A stretch of 44,360 bases of DNA from Streptococcus sp. M334 (GCF_000187745.1 NZ_GL732486.1:329524-373883), one strand, 5' to 3'; positions 9,302-19,086 are shown, counted from the stretch's first letter. Numbers and translations: made by a program. Notes: generated by a model from the sequence alone, not told the origin.

Positions 9302-9844
9302 GTGCCTAGACCGAAAACAAAAGAGGAGCTAGTATTAGCCTCTAAGGAGAATTATGAAAATCTCAAGCTCTTCATCTCTAAACTAAGTGAAGAAGAGTTG
9401 CAGACTCCTTTTGATTTTTTAAGAGACCAAAAGAAAAAGGAAGCGCACTGGAAAAGAGATAAAAATCTACGGGATGTTTTGATCCATCTTTATGAATGGC
9501 ATCAATTACTTTTAACTTGGGTACATTCTAATCAAAAAGGTAATGAGATACCTTTTCTCCCTGAACCTTATACTTGGAAAACCTATGGAGAAATGAATGT
9601 CGCTTTTTGGAAGAAACACCAGAAAACGTCCTTAGAAGAAGCGACTAGACTCCTTGAACAATCACATAGAGAGGTTTTAGAGTTGATAGAAGTTTTTAGC
9701 AATGATGAACTCTTTAACAAAGGTGTCTATAAGTGGACGGGAGGGACAAGTCTAGGTTCCTACTTTGTCAGTAGCACTTCCAGTCACTATGATTGGGCTA
9801 CGAAAAAGCTCAAAGTTCATCGGAAAAATTGTAAGTCTCATTAA
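9302..9844 (+). CDS. ClbS/DfsB (DUF1706) family four-helix protein
   Basis: A 180-residue protein starting at GTG 9302 (PRPKTKEELVLASKENYE). An AAGGGAGA ribosome site precedes it; the frame is open further upstream but reads through the promoter. The N-terminal signature and later FLPEPYTWKTYGEMN and YKWTGGTSLGSYFVSSTSSHYDWA match the ClbS/DfsB family. ClbS hydrolyses the cyclopropane warhead of colibactin; most homologues are uncharacterised, so only the family is assigned. Single-gene unit. Confidence 0.8.
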   Translation: MPRPKTKEELVLASKENYENLKLFISKLSEEELQTPFDFLRDQKKKEAHWKRDKNLRDVLIHLYEWHQLLLTWVHSNQKGNEIPFLPEPYTWKTYGEMNVAFWKKHQKTSLEEATRLLEQSHREVLELIEVFSNDELFNKGVYKWTGGTSLGSYFVSSTSSHYDWATKKLKVHRKNCKSH

Positions 9845-10380
9845 TTCAAGAAACAGTGAAATTTAGGAAAGATTTTTCTAAGTTTCTAATAGTTTTTTTC
9901 CTTGTCTTTGAGAAATTCTAGCTTTAGAATCTTTCAAAAATTAAAATTTAAGGCAATCAATGACTTAGAATAGTGCCAAAACATTTAGTTTATAGGAATT
10001 CTAAACCTAGAATTGCATGGATATTTATGAAGTTAGAGCATTCGATAGTTAGGATTGTTCTATTCTGAAAGATTTGAGCTGTCAATTGTATAGGATAGTG
10101 TTTTACCAATGAATTTTGTTGAAAGATTCCTTGTTTTATGGTAGTCTAAAGTAAAAGAAAGCCTTATCATTCTATTTGTATCTTTAATCTGACTTGGTTT
10201 AGGTCTAGAAGAAGGATAGATCTTTTTGGGATTTTAAATAACAATTATATTTTCACTTGCAAAAAATGTATTTCAACTTTACCTAATGTAGAAGAAAGAA
10301 ATATCATGACATGCTTATGACTTGTTTGAAAGAGAATGTAAGCTAAAAATGGATTCTCTTTGCATATTAGGAGTAGGTAG
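9845..10380. other. AT-rich intergenic region, no gene seen
   Basis: About 535 bp without a convincing reading frame. Two short dyads share the same core: attcta...tagaat at 9915-9930 and aattcta...tagaatt at 9997-10014. They may be binding sites or chance in AT-rich DNA. A plausible ribosome site (taggag) precedes the gene at 10381. Confidence 0.4.
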
Positions 10381-11112
10381 ATGAGTAGTTTAGAGTCAAT
10401 TCGTAAAGCGCATATCATCGTGTGGGGTGCCTATCTATTTTTATCATTAAGGGCGCCGCTAATTAGCAGCACTGAGTATTTCTTGCTTATTTTTTTAGCG
10501 TTTCTCTATTCAATAGTATCGCTACCTATATACTCTGTGAAGAATAAAATAGTATCCATTTGTTTGGCTATAAACTCGATTCTGTTAATTAGTTTTCCAA
10601 TTTTAATCAATAAATATTTCCCAGGAAACGTTTCTACTTATATCGTATTAATAAGTATTTTTATCCTGGAGTTCTTAATCTTTAATAAAATTGGTAGAGA
10701 TTTTGATACTAGATTAGCTAGCGAGTATAGGAAAATCAGTCAGTTTAAAAGTAAGATGTCTCAATCTCCTTGGATAAAATATTTAGAGATTTCTAGTTTT
10801 ATATTAACTATATTTCCATTTATTCTTCATGGTACAGTTGATAATCGTGTATTGACTCTTATCTTTTTGATAAAAATTTGTGTAGATACTACGATAAAGA
10901 TTCTATTAAACAGAATCTTTAATTCAAGTGAGATGATGAAAAGGAGGATATTTTTTCTTTTTGTACTAGATTTGATTGTCTATTTATTTTTAGGCTATGT
11001 TTTAGCAATGCAAAAAGATGGATATCTATTTTCAATTCTACTAATTTTTTCTAATTTTTCACTTCCCTTTATCAGAGAAAAAGAGTATGAATTATTTAAA
11101 AATAAGAAGTGA
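10381..11112 (+). CDS. Multi-pass membrane protein, unknown
   Basis: A 243-residue protein with about six to seven hydrophobic segments and a short basic tail (EYELFKNKK). I do not recognise the family and see no enzymatic motif. Its base composition is more AT-rich than the housekeeping genes around it. It heads a run of small membrane-protein genes (11262, 11557, 11815) on the same strand, which suggests one acquired block. Confidence 0.65.
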   Translation: MSSLESIRKAHIIVWGAYLFLSLRAPLISSTEYFLLIFLAFLYSIVSLPIYSVKNKIVSICLAINSILLISFPILINKYFPGNVSTYIVLISIFILEFLIFNKIGRDFDTRLASEYRKISQFKSKMSQSPWIKYLEISSFILTIFPFILHGTVDNRVLTLIFLIKICVDTTIKILLNRIFNSSEMMKRRIFFLFVLDLIVYLFLGYVLAMQKDGYLFSILLIFSNFSLPFIREKEYELFKNKK

Positions 11113-11261
11113 GATAAATAGGGTTACATCTTAGTTTTCTTTAAAATTAAATAGTGAAAGGATATCTTATCTAGCTAACGAAGAGATAAAAACGAAGTTC
11201 TTTCTTTTGGGATAAATGTTACAGTAAACATAGCCACTGCTTATTTTATGGGGAATTAAAT

Positions 11262-11441
11262 ATGTTTAAACTAAGTGATAAAGTCAGAGTAGTCTTTGCT
11301 CTTTTAGGGGTAAGTTCCATATTGGTTAGTATGTATCTTATACCTTTTATTAAAACTGAGAATAAATTTTGGGAAATACTTTTATTTATATTAGGTGTAT
11401 TGCTAATTGGAATTGCGTTACTAAATCCCCCAAAAAATTAA
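11262..11441 (+). CDS. Small two-segment membrane protein
   Basis: A 59-codon frame starting MFKLSDKVRVVFALLG and ending LLNPPKN, with two hydrophobic segments (about residues 9-26 and 35-54). A GGGGA ribosome-site-like stretch lies 10 bp upstream. The even charge distribution and the run of similar small membrane genes downstream argue that it is real. Function unknown. Confidence 0.5.
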   Translation: MFKLSDKVRVVFALLGVSSILVSMYLIPFIKTENKFWEILLFILGVLLIGIALLNPPKN

Positions 11442-11556
11442 ATTTTGGAAATAGCGTTAGTGAGTGGGTAATCATTTCTTGATTGGATTTTTAATGCTAT
11501 TGATGAATGGGATGGCAAAAGTGACAATAAATTAAGGACAGGATGATAGTATTATA

Positions 11557-11766
11557 ATGGTTGTTTTAATTTTGATGGTTGTGGTATTTCTGTATTATGT
11601 AATTACAGAGTATTTTCAGAATAGTTATATTGATTGTATACTATTTCTAACATTGCTGATTTCTCATTTGATATGGAATTACTATTTTTTGCCCATTGAA
11701 GTCTTAGTAGCATTAAGTGGAGTAAATTTGTTGTCAAGATTTTTCAAAAAAAAGAGAAGCCAATAG
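11557..11766 (+). CDS. Small membrane protein, unknown
   Basis: A 69-residue protein with two to three hydrophobic stretches and a basic C-terminus (RFFKKKRSQ), the positive-inside pattern of a real membrane peptide. The ribosome site is weak. It is the third of the four consecutive AT-rich membrane-protein genes between the ClbS-like and HAD genes. Confidence 0.45.
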   Translation: MVVLILMVVVFLYYVITEYFQNSYIDCILFLTLLISHLIWNYYFLPIEVLVALSGVNLLSRFFKKKRSQ

Positions 11767-11814
11767 ATTTGTTAGTGGATTATAAAGATCAAAGGTAAAA
11801 TTGGGATATTTAAA

Positions 11815-12027
11815 ATGAAACATTTTTTTGCAGGAATTGGTGAGATAAGATTTAGTAGTTATCTATTGTCTCTATGTGTAGGACTAGCCCCTCTTTTTCA
11901 TATCTATGTAATAGGCTCTGAAATCAATTTTGTGAAAATAGTGTTATCTATTTTGGGAGTCATATTTGTATGTATTTTAACTATTGCTCGAATTTATAGA
12001 AGATTTTTCTATCATTCACTAGAATAG
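11815..12027 (+). CDS. Small membrane protein, unknown
   Basis: A 70-residue protein with two hydrophobic segments (about residues 15-33 and 39-58) and the basic end RIYRRFFYHSLE. Unrecognised. Its size and layout resemble the 59- and 69-residue neighbours, as in immunity-type or toxin-like membrane peptides, but no motif supports a function. Confidence 0.45.
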   Translation: MKHFFAGIGEIRFSSYLLSLCVGLAPLFHIYVIGSEINFVKIVLSILGVIFVCILTIARIYRRFFYHSLE

Positions 12028-12146
12028 TATGGGTTAGTTTATCAATTGGAACTATTATTCTTTATGGTATTATACTGCTTTTAAGTTTTTACATTAAACA
12101 ACTGGCTGAAGTGAAAGTTGTTTATCTTAGAAAGGAAAACCTCAAA

Positions 12147-12839
12147 TTGTCCTACAAATTTCTACTTTTCGACCTTGACCACACTCTTCTTGATTTTGAT
12201 GCTGCTGAGGATGTGGCTTTGACGCAACTTCTAAAAGAAGAAGGGGTTACAGATATTCAGGCCTATAAAGACTATTACGTTCCTATGAACAAGGCTCTCT
12301 GGAAGGACTTGGAACAAAAGAAAATCAGTAAACAAGAGCTGGTTAACACGCGCTTTTCTCGTTTATTTGCTCATTTTAGACAGGAAAAAGACGGTAGTTT
12401 TCTAGCCCAGCGTTACCAATTTTACCTCGCCCAACAGGGACAAACACTATCGGGTGCTCATGAACTCTTAGACAGCCTTATCGAGCGAGATTATGAGCTG
12501 TATGCTGCGACAAATGGCATTACTGCTATTCAGACGGGACGTTTGGCTCAATCTGGTCTGGCACCTTATTTCAATCAAATCTTTATCTCTGAACAGCTAC
12601 AAACACAAAAGCCTGATGCTCTATTTTATGAAAAAATCGGTCAACAGATTACAGGATTTAGCAAAGAAAAAGCCCTAATGATTGGAGATTCTCTAACCGC
12701 TGACATTCAAGGTGGCAATAATGCGGGAATTGACACGATTTGGTACAATCCTCATCACCTCGAAAATCACACACAAGCCCAGCCGACTTATGAAGTCCAT
12801 TCTTATCAAGATTTACTGGATTGCTTAGATAAACTGTAA
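12147..12839 (+). CDS. HAD-superfamily nucleotidase, YjjG-like
   Basis: Phosphatase of the HAD superfamily, closest to YjjG (pyrimidine nucleotidase, house-cleaning of abnormal nucleotides). Motif I is FDLDHTLLDF near the N-terminus, motif II lies in AATNGIT, the lysine motif is in QKPDALFYEKIG, and motif III is MIGDSLTADIQGG. I place the start at TTG 12147 (then SYKFLLFDLDHT), 10 bp after an AAAGGA ribosome site, giving about 230 residues as in the family; an in-frame GTG at 12111 adds 12 atypical residues. It lies just before ung, another nucleotide-hygiene gene. Confidence 0.85.
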   Translation: MSYKFLLFDLDHTLLDFDAAEDVALTQLLKEEGVTDIQAYKDYYVPMNKALWKDLEQKKISKQELVNTRFSRLFAHFRQEKDGSFLAQRYQFYLAQQGQTLSGAHELLDSLIERDYELYAATNGITAIQTGRLAQSGLAPYFNQIFISEQLQTQKPDALFYEKIGQQITGFSKEKALMIGDSLTADIQGGNNAGIDTIWYNPHHLENHTQAQPTYEVHSYQDLLDCLDKL

Positions 12840-12864
12840 AAAGTGGTTTAGATAGCTACTTTTT
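12838..12864 (+). terminator. Terminator-like hairpin after the HAD gene
   Basis: aaaaagt (12838-12844) and acttttt (12858-12864) form a weak stem ending in a T-run, overlapping the following promoter. Confidence 0.5.
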
Positions 12865-12872
12865 GCTATAAT
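12864..12872 (+). promoter_or_regulatory. Promoter of ung-mutX-pyrC
   Basis: TGC-TATAAT, an extended -10, ends at 12872, 28 bp before the ung ATG. Confidence 0.7.
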
Positions 12873-12900
12873 AGAGGCAGTAAAAACGAAGGAGTTGGCT

Positions 12901-13554
12901 ATGGAACACTCGTCTTGGCATGCTTTGATTAAGGCGCAATTACCTGAGGGTTATTTCGGGAAAATCAATCAGTTTATGGAGCAGGTCTATTCTCAGGGGG
13001 CTATTTATCCGCCCAAGGAAAAGGTTTTTCAGGCTCTCTTGACAACACCGCTTGAAGAAGTTAAGGTGGTGATTCTAGGGCAAGATCCCTATCACGGGCC
13101 AGGTCAAGCGCAGGGCTTGAGTTTTTCTGTACCGGACTCTATCCCAGCTCCACCATCCTTGCAAAATATCTTGAAAGAATTGTCAGATGATCTTGGAGTT
13201 AAGAAATCACACGATTTGACGGCTTGGGCTGAGCAAGGAGTCTTGCTTCTTAATGCTTGTTTGACGGTTCCGGCTGGACAGGCCAATGGTCATGCTGGGC
13301 AGATATGGGAGCCCTTTACGGATGCTGTGATTCAGGTGGTCAATCATCTAGATAGACCAGTTGTTTTTGTACTCTGGGGAGCCTATGCACGCAAGAAGAA
13401 GGCCTTAGTTACCAATCCTCACCACTTGGTTATCGAATCAGCCCATCCCAGTCCTTTGTCGGTTTATAGAGGATTTTGGGGTTCCAAGCCTTTTTCCAAG
13501 ACCAATACATTCTTAAAAGAGACAGGACAAGAGCCAATCGATTGGCTTAGATAA
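12901..13554 (+). CDS. ung: Uracil-DNA glycosylase
   Basis: Removes uracil from DNA at the start of base-excision repair. The 217-residue family-1 enzyme shows the water-activating motif [18 protein letters not shown] near residue 60, LLLNACLTV near residue 118, and the DNA-intercalating loop [19 protein letters not shown] near residue 180. The ATG at 12901 is preceded by AAGGAG. mutX follows 9 bp later, so the two repair and sanitation genes are co-transcribed. Confidence 0.97.
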   Translation: MEHSSWHALIKAQLPEGYFGKINQFMEQVYSQGAIYPPKEKVFQALLTTPLEEVKVVILGQDPYHGPGQAQGLSFSVPDSIPAPPSLQNILKELSDDLGVKKSHDLTAWAEQGVLLLNACLTVPAGQANGHAGQIWEPFTDAVIQVVNHLDRPVVFVLWGAYARKKKALVTNPHHLVIESAHPSPLSVYRGFWGSKPFSKTNTFLKETGQEPIDWLR

Positions 13555-13563
13555 GGAGAAAAT

Positions 13564-14028
13564 ATGCCTCAGTTAGCGACAATTTGCTACATTGATAATG
13601 GGAAAGAACTGCTCATGCTCCACCGTAATAAGAAACCCAATGATGTCCATGAAGGCAAATGGATTGGTGTGGGTGGTAAGTTAGAGCGAGGTGAGACGCC
13701 TCAGGAATGCGCGGTGCGTGAAATCCTCGAAGAAACAGGGCTCAAAGCTAAGCCAGTTCTAAAAGGTGTCATCACTTTTCCTGAATTCACGCCAGATCTA
13801 GACTGGTACACCTATGTTTTTAAAGTGACGGAGTTTGAGGGGGACTTGATTGACTGCAACGAGGGAACGCTGGAATGGGTTCCCTATGACGAGGTTTTGA
13901 GTAAGCCGACTTGGGAAGGTGACCATACCTTTGTTGGGTGGCTTTTAGAAGATAAACCCTTCTTTTCAGCCAAGTTTGTTTATGATGGGGATAAATTGTT
14001 GGATACCCAAGTTGATTTTTATGAATAA
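13564..14028 (+). CDS. mutX: Nudix hydrolase, MutT/MutX (8-oxo-dGTP) type
   Basis: A 154-residue Nudix protein with a complete Nudix box: GGKLERGETPQECAVREI (about residues 38-55) followed by LEETGL. Pneumococcal MutX at this locus hydrolyses oxidised dGTP, preventing A:T to C:G transversions. A GGAGAAAAT ribosome site precedes it. It lies between ung and pyrC in one transcription unit; the 8-oxo-dGTP role is taken from the homologue and gene order. Confidence 0.93.
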   Translation: MPQLATICYIDNGKELLMLHRNKKPNDVHEGKWIGVGGKLERGETPQECAVREILEETGLKAKPVLKGVITFPEFTPDLDWYTYVFKVTEFEGDLIDCNEGTLEWVPYDEVLSKPTWEGDHTFVGWLLEDKPFFSAKFVYDGDKLLDTQVDFYE

Positions 14029-14040
14029 AGGAGAAAGCAG

Positions 14041-15309
14041 ATGCTACTAATCAAAAATGGTCGTGTAATGGATCCCAAATCTGGTTTGGATCAAGTATGT
14101 GATGTCTTGGTCCAAGATGGGAAAATTGTCAAAATTGCGCCTGAGATTAAAGAAGAAGGATCAGAACTGATTGATGCTAGTGGTCTTGTAGTTGCTCCTG
14201 GCTTGGTTGATATTCATGTTCATTTCCGTGAACCTGGTCAGACCCACAAGGAAGACATCCATACTGGTGCCCTAGCAGCCGCTGCAGGTGGTTTTACAAC
14301 TGTTGTTATGATGGCTAATACTAGTCCAACCATTTCAGACGTGGAGACTTTGCAAGAAGTTCTTCAGTCAGCTGCCAAAGAAAAGATTAATGTCAAAACA
14401 GTTGCGACCATTACTAAGAATTTTAATGGGAAAGACTTGACAGACTTTAAGGCACTCTTAGAAGCAGGTGCGGTTGGTTTTTCAGATGACGGTATTCCGC
14501 TTGAAAGCAGTAAAGTGGTCAAGGAAGCCATGGAGGAAGCCAAAAAACTCAACACCTTTATTAGTCTTCATGAGGAAGATCCAGGATTGAACGGTATTCT
14601 TGGATTTAATGAAAATATTGCTAAAGAACATTTCCATATTTGCGGTGCTACTGGGGTCGCTGAGTACGCTATGATGGCGCGTGATGTCATGATTGCCTAT
14701 GCAACTAAGGCCCATGTTCACATCCAGCATTTGTCTAAGGAAGAAAGTGTTAAAGTAGTTGAGTTTGCTCAGAGATTGGGTGCGCAAGTCACAGCAGAAG
14801 TAGCGCCACAGCATTTCTCTAAGACAGAAACACTTCTTTTGACACAAGGTAGCAATGCAAAGATGAATCCACCACTTCGTTTGGAATCAGACCGTCGTGC
14901 CGTTATCGAAGGTCTCAAATCAGGCGTCATCACAGTTATCGCAACTGACCACGCGCCTCACCATGCGGATGAAAAAAATGTCGAGGATATTACCAAGGCG
15001 CCGTCTGGTATGACTGGCTTAGAAACATCTCTTTCCCTCGGATTGACTTATTTGGTCGAAGCTGGGGAGTTAAGCTTGATGGAATTACTTGAAAAGATGA
15101 CATACAACCCAGCCAAGCTTTATAACTTTGAAGCAGGTTACTTGGCTGAGAATGGTCCAGCGGACATCACTATTTTTGATGCTAAGGCTGACCGCCTTGT
15201 GGACTCCCATTTTGCTTCCAAAGCAGCTAATTCACCATTCATTGGTGAAAGCTTAAAAGGGCAGGTTAAATATACCATCTGTAAAGGACAAATCGTCTAT
15301 CAAGCTTGA
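14041..15309 (+). CDS. pyrC: Dihydroorotase
   Basis: Closes N-carbamoyl-aspartate to dihydroorotate in de novo pyrimidine synthesis. The 422 residues are normal for the Gram-positive class I enzyme. Zinc-binding motifs visible are [16 protein letters not shown] near residue 60, the histidines in LHEED and HVHIQHLS, and [10 protein letters not shown] near residue 300. It lies 12 bp after mutX with a GGAGAAAG ribosome site. It is apart from the other pyr genes, as is usual in streptococci. Confidence 0.96.
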   Translation: MLLIKNGRVMDPKSGLDQVCDVLVQDGKIVKIAPEIKEEGSELIDASGLVVAPGLVDIHVHFREPGQTHKEDIHTGALAAAAGGFTTVVMMANTSPTISDVETLQEVLQSAAKEKINVKTVATITKNFNGKDLTDFKALLEAGAVGFSDDGIPLESSKVVKEAMEEAKKLNTFISLHEEDPGLNGILGFNENIAKEHFHICGATGVAEYAMMARDVMIAYATKAHVHIQHLSKEESVKVVEFAQRLGAQVTAEVAPQHFSKTETLLLTQGSNAKMNPPLRLESDRRAVIEGLKSGVITVIATDHAPHHADEKNVEDITKAPSGMTGLETSLSLGLTYLVEAGELSLMELLEKMTYNPAKLYNFEAGYLAENGPADITIFDAKADRLVDSHFASKAANSPFIGESLKGQVKYTICKGQIVYQA

Positions 15310-15322
15310 TAGGAGTTGGAAT

Positions 15323-15583
15323 ATGAATTATTTTCGAAAACGTAGGGAGAGACAAGCAAAATCTAATAGCGGCATTTACTGTCCCGCAGCTAATCGTTCT
15401 AAAATTCAATATGAAACTAAAGAAAAAGCTGACCATGCGGTTCAATATGATAATGGAGGTTTAGTTAGAAGCTATTATTGTCGTACATGTGCGTGTTGGC
15501 ATACTACTTCAAAATCTAATAACCCTCCGCTAAGTTTGAAAAACTATGGTCTGAAACTCTTTGGTTTAGATAAATCAGAATAG
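15323..15583 (+). CDS. Small cysteine-containing (zinc-ribbon-like) protein, unknown
   Basis: An 86-residue basic protein. Cysteines in IYCPAAN and in SYYCRTCACWHTTS suggest a small metal-binding domain. I do not recognise a characterised family. It starts 13 bp after pyrC with a GGAG ribosome site and ends 10 bp before the MATE gene, so it is read with both. Confidence 0.65.
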   Translation: MNYFRKRRERQAKSNSGIYCPAANRSKIQYETKEKADHAVQYDNGGLVRSYYCRTCACWHTTSKSNNPPLSLKNYGLKLFGLDKSE

Positions 15584-15593
15584 AAAGAGAAGT

Positions 15594-16955
15594 ATGTATA
15601 AGACAAAGTGTTTACAAGAGAAGTTAGTATTATTTTTAAAAATTTTCTTCCCTATCCTGATTTATCAATTTGCCAATTATTCTGCCTCCTTTGTTGATAC
15701 GACTATGACAGGTCAATACAGCACTATCGACCTAGCTGGTGTGTCTATGGCAACCAGTATCTGGAATCCTTTCTTTACATTCCTAACAGGGATTGTATCA
15801 GCCTTGGTGCCTATCATTGGTCACCATCTTGGTCGAGGTAAAAAGGAAGAAGTGGCGTCTGATTTTTACCAGTTCATTTATCTTGCCTTGGGTCTATCTG
15901 TGGTCTTGCTGGGGATGGTACTTTTCCTGGCACCACCAATCTTGAATCATATTGGACTAGAAGCTCCAGTGGCGGCAGTAGCGGTTCGCTATCTTTGCTT
16001 TTTATCTATCGGCATTATCCCCCTGTTGCTCTTTAGTGTCATTCGCTCCTTGCTGGATTCGCTGGGGTTGACCAAGCTGTCCATGTATCTCATGCTTTTG
16101 TTGCTTCCTCTCAATAGTGGATTTAATTATCTCTTGATTTTCGGAGCCTTTGGTGTTCCAGAACTGGGAGGTGCTGGTTCTGGTTTAGGTACTTCATTGG
16201 CTTATTGGGTTTTGCTGGGGATTTCTGTTCTAGTTTTATTTAAACAGGAGAAGCTCAAAGCCCTACATCTTGAGAAACGAATTCCACTTAATATGGATAG
16301 AATTAAGGAAGGGGTTCGCTTAGGTCTGCCTATTGGGGGAACTGTCTTCGCGGAAGTGGCTATCTTTTCCGTGGTTGGTTTGATTATGGCTAAGTTCTCA
16401 TCCTTGATTATCGCTAGTCACCAGTCAGCTATGAACTTTTCAAGTCTTATGTACGCCTTTCCTATGAGTATCTCATCTGCTATGGCTATTGTCGTTTCCT
16501 ATGAAGTGGGAGCCAAGCGATTTGATGATGCGAAAACCTATATTGTTCTAGGAAGATGGACAGCACTTATTTTTGCAGGCTTCACCTTATCTTTCCTTTA
16601 CATTTTTAGGGAAAATGTGGCCAATCTTTATGGTAACGACCCAGAATTTATCGATTTGACAGCGCGTTTTTTGACTTATAGTCTTTTCTTCCAGTTAGCA
16701 GATACCTTTGCGGCACCCCTTCAGGGAATTTTGCGGGGTTATAAGGATACAGTTATTCCTTTTTACCTTGGTTTGGTTGGTTACTGGGGGGTGACACTCC
16801 CAGTAGCTATGGTATTCGACTCTCTAACAGATTTTGGAGCTTATTCTTACTGGATTGGTTTGATTATTAGTCTAATCGTGAGCGGGGCTCTCTACCGTTG
16901 GCGTCTAACTGTGATTATGAAGAGATTTGAATCTTTAGCAAAATCTAAAAGATAA
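15594..16955 (+). CDS. MATE-family multidrug/metabolite efflux transporter
   Basis: A 453-residue integral membrane protein with about 12 hydrophobic segments in two halves, starting VLFLKIFFPILIYQFANYSASFVDTTMTGQYS, a typical MATE first helix with polar residues. MATE proteins export cationic or aromatic compounds using Na+ or H+ gradients; the substrate cannot be told from sequence. It belongs to the DinF/YeeO-like branch by general appearance. A strong terminator follows. Confidence 0.9.
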   Translation: MYKTKCLQEKLVLFLKIFFPILIYQFANYSASFVDTTMTGQYSTIDLAGVSMATSIWNPFFTFLTGIVSALVPIIGHHLGRGKKEEVASDFYQFIYLALGLSVVLLGMVLFLAPPILNHIGLEAPVAAVAVRYLCFLSIGIIPLLLFSVIRSLLDSLGLTKLSMYLMLLLLPLNSGFNYLLIFGAFGVPELGGAGSGLGTSLAYWVLLGISVLVLFKQEKLKALHLEKRIPLNMDRIKEGVRLGLPIGGTVFAEVAIFSVVGLIMAKFSSLIIASHQSAMNFSSLMYAFPMSISSAMAIVVSYEVGAKRFDDAKTYIVLGRWTALIFAGFTLSFLYIFRENVANLYGNDPEFIDLTARFLTYSLFFQLADTFAAPLQGILRGYKDTVIPFYLGLVGYWGVTLPVAMVFDSLTDFGAYSYWIGLIISLIVSGALYRWRLTVIMKRFESLAKSKR

Positions 16956-16985
16956 AAAAGTTTGTGAAAAAATATTCTTAACAAG

Positions 16986-17018
16986 AAAATCCCTTATTCC
17001 TATGGGATTTTCTTTTTT
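16986..17018 (+). terminator. Terminator before the aco operon
   Basis: aaaatccc (16986-16993) pairs with gggatttt (17004-17011), followed by cttttttaa. Confidence 0.9.
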
Positions 17019-17046
17019 AATTTGTGAAATTTTCTTTAGAAAAACT

Positions 17047-17075
17047 TTGACAGTACTTACCAAAAACGGTAAAAT
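17047..17075 (+). promoter_or_regulatory. acoA promoter
   Basis: TTGACA (17047-17052), 17-bp spacer, TAAAAT (17070-17075): a near-consensus sigma-70 promoter 34 bp upstream of acoA. No cre or activator site is obvious. Confidence 0.85.
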
Positions 17076-17109
17076 AGTAAGGTAAGAAGAAAGTTAGAAA
17101 GGCAAGAAG

Positions 17110-18078
17110 ATGTCAACTTTAGATAAAAATCTTTTGCTAGAAATGTTCCGAAAGATGGAAGAAATCCGTCGTATGGACTTAAAAATTGCACAATTAGTAA
17201 AGAAAGGGAAAGTGCCCGGAATGACGCACTTTTCTGTTGGAGAAGAGGCAGCTAACGTGGGTGCTATGTTGGCTCTCAACCCAGATGACCTAATTACCTC
17301 AAACCACCGTGGTCACGGACAAGCTATTGCAAAAGGAATTGACCTCAACGGAATGATGGCTGAAATCCTTGGTAAATACACTGGAACCTGTAAAGGTAAA
17401 GGTGGTTCTATGCATATCGCCGACCTTGATGCTGGTAACCTTGGTGCCAATGGTATCGTAGGTGGTGGTATGGGGATCGCTGTCGGTGCAGCCCTCAGTC
17501 AGCAAATGCAACATACTGGAAAAATCGTTGTCTGCTTCTTTGGAGATGGTGCGACCAACGAAGGTGTTTTCCACGAAGCAGTAAACATGGCTTCTATCTG
17601 GAACCTGCCAGTCATTTTTTATTGCATTAACAACGGTTATGGTATCTCTGCGGATATTAAGAAAATGACTAATGTAGAACATATCCACCAACGTAGCGCT
17701 GCATATGGAATTCCTGGAATGTTCATCGAAGACGGTAACAATGTCATCGATGTCTATGAAGGGTTCAAGAAAGCCGTAGATCATGTTCGCAGTGGCAATG
17801 GTCCAGTCTTGATTGAAAGTGTTACTTATCGCTGGCTTGGTCACTCATCATCTGACCCTGGTAAATATCGTACGCGTGAAGAAGTGGAATTGTGGAAACA
17901 AAAAGACCCAATCGAAAACCTTCGCAAGTACCTCATTGAAAATACTATTGCAAGTGCTGAAGAATTGGAAGAAATCCAAGCGCAAGTCAAGGAAGCAGTA
18001 GAAGCTTCTGTTAAATTTGCAGAAGAAAGTCCATTTCCACCGCTTGAATCAGCATTTGAAGATATTTACGCAGACTAA
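17110..18078 (+). CDS. acoA: 2-oxoacid (acetoin/pyruvate) dehydrogenase E1, alpha subunit
   Basis: Thiamine-diphosphate E1 alpha subunit. It decarboxylates the 2-oxo substrate and transfers the acyl group to lipoyl-lysine. The 322 residues contain SNHRGHGQAIAKG near residue 62 and the ThDP/Mg motif GDGATNEGVFHEAVNMASIWNLPVIFYCINN near residues 157-187. Streptococcal aco-type complexes are commonly annotated acetoin dehydrogenase but often act as pyruvate dehydrogenase; sequence alone does not decide. AGAAAGGCAAG precedes the ATG. First gene of acoA-acoB-acoC-lpd. Confidence 0.93.
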   Translation: MSTLDKNLLLEMFRKMEEIRRMDLKIAQLVKKGKVPGMTHFSVGEEAANVGAMLALNPDDLITSNHRGHGQAIAKGIDLNGMMAEILGKYTGTCKGKGGSMHIADLDAGNLGANGIVGGGMGIAVGAALSQQMQHTGKIVVCFFGDGATNEGVFHEAVNMASIWNLPVIFYCINNGYGISADIKKMTNVEHIHQRSAAYGIPGMFIEDGNNVIDVYEGFKKAVDHVRSGNGPVLIESVTYRWLGHSSSDPGKYRTREEVELWKQKDPIENLRKYLIENTIASAEELEEIQAQVKEAVEASVKFAEESPFPPLESAFEDIYAD

Positions 18079-18093
18079 GGAGAAAGAGATAAA

Positions 18094-19086
18094 ATGGAAA
18101 CAAAAACAATGTCCTTCCGTGACACCATTATCCTTGCTATGTCTGAGGAAATGCGTCGCGATGAAAATGTGTTCTTGATGGGAGAAGATGTCGGTGTCTT
18201 TGGAGGAGACTTCGGTACTTCTGTCGGAATGCTTGAAGAATTTGGCCCAGAACGTGTTCGTGACTGTCCGATTTCTGAAGCTGCCATCTCTGGAGCAGCA
18301 GCAGGAGCAGCCATGACAGGACTTCGTCCAATCGTTGATATGACTTTCATGGATTTCTCAGTTATTGCCATGGACAATATCGTTAACCAAGCTGCTAAAA
18401 CACGTTATATGTTTGGTGGTAAGGGTCAGGTCCCAATGACTGTTCGGTGTGCAGCTGGTAATGGAGTTGGATCTGCAGCCCAGCACTCACAATCTCTAGA
18501 GTCTTGGTTTACTCATATTCCTGGTCTTAAGGTTGTGGCACCAGGTACGCCTGCGGACATGAAAGGACTGCTTAAGTCCTCTATCCGTGATAACAACCCA
18601 GTTATTATTCTTGAGTACAAGTCAGAATTTAACCAAAAAGGGGAAGTGCCAGTTGATCCAGACTACACAATTCCACTTGGAGTTGGAGAAATCAAACGTG
18701 AAGGTACGGATGTAACAGTTGTTACCTATGGAAAAATGCTTCGTCGTGTGGTTCAAGCTGCTGAAGAATTGGCAGAAGAAGGAATTTCTGTTGAAATCGT
18801 GGACCCACGTACCCTTGTTCCTCTTGATAAGGATATCATCATTAACTCAGTTAAGAAGACTGGTAAGGTTGTTCTGGTCAACGACGCCCACAAAACAAGT
18901 GGCTATATCGGAGAGATTTCAGCTATCATTTCAGAATCAGAAGCATTTGACTATCTAGATGCACCAATCCGCCGTTGCGCAGGAGAAGATGTGCCAATGC
19001 CTTACGCACAAAACCTAGAAAATGCAATGATTCCAACAGTTGAAAGCATCAAAGATGCCATTCGTAAAACTTATAACAAAGAATAG
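18094..19086 (+). CDS. acoB: 2-oxoacid dehydrogenase E1, beta subunit
   Basis: Partner of acoA, forming the alpha2beta2 E1. The 330 residues have the transketolase-type pyrimidine-binding domain (FLMGEDVGVFGGDFG near residue 28) and a C-terminal domain (VVTYGKMLRRV...VDPRTLVPLD). It lies 15 bp after acoA with an AAGGAGAAAG ribosome site. About 670 bp of repeats separates it from acoC, an unusually long gap inside such an operon. Confidence 0.94.
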   Translation: METKTMSFRDTIILAMSEEMRRDENVFLMGEDVGVFGGDFGTSVGMLEEFGPERVRDCPISEAAISGAAAGAAMTGLRPIVDMTFMDFSVIAMDNIVNQAAKTRYMFGGKGQVPMTVRCAAGNGVGSAAQHSQSLESWFTHIPGLKVVAPGTPADMKGLLKSSIRDNNPVIILEYKSEFNQKGEVPVDPDYTIPLGVGEIKREGTDVTVVTYGKMLRRVVQAAEELAEEGISVEIVDPRTLVPLDKDIIINSVKKTGKVVLVNDAHKTSGYIGEISAIISESEAFDYLDAPIRRCAGEDVPMPYAQNLENAMIPTVESIKDAIRKTYNKE

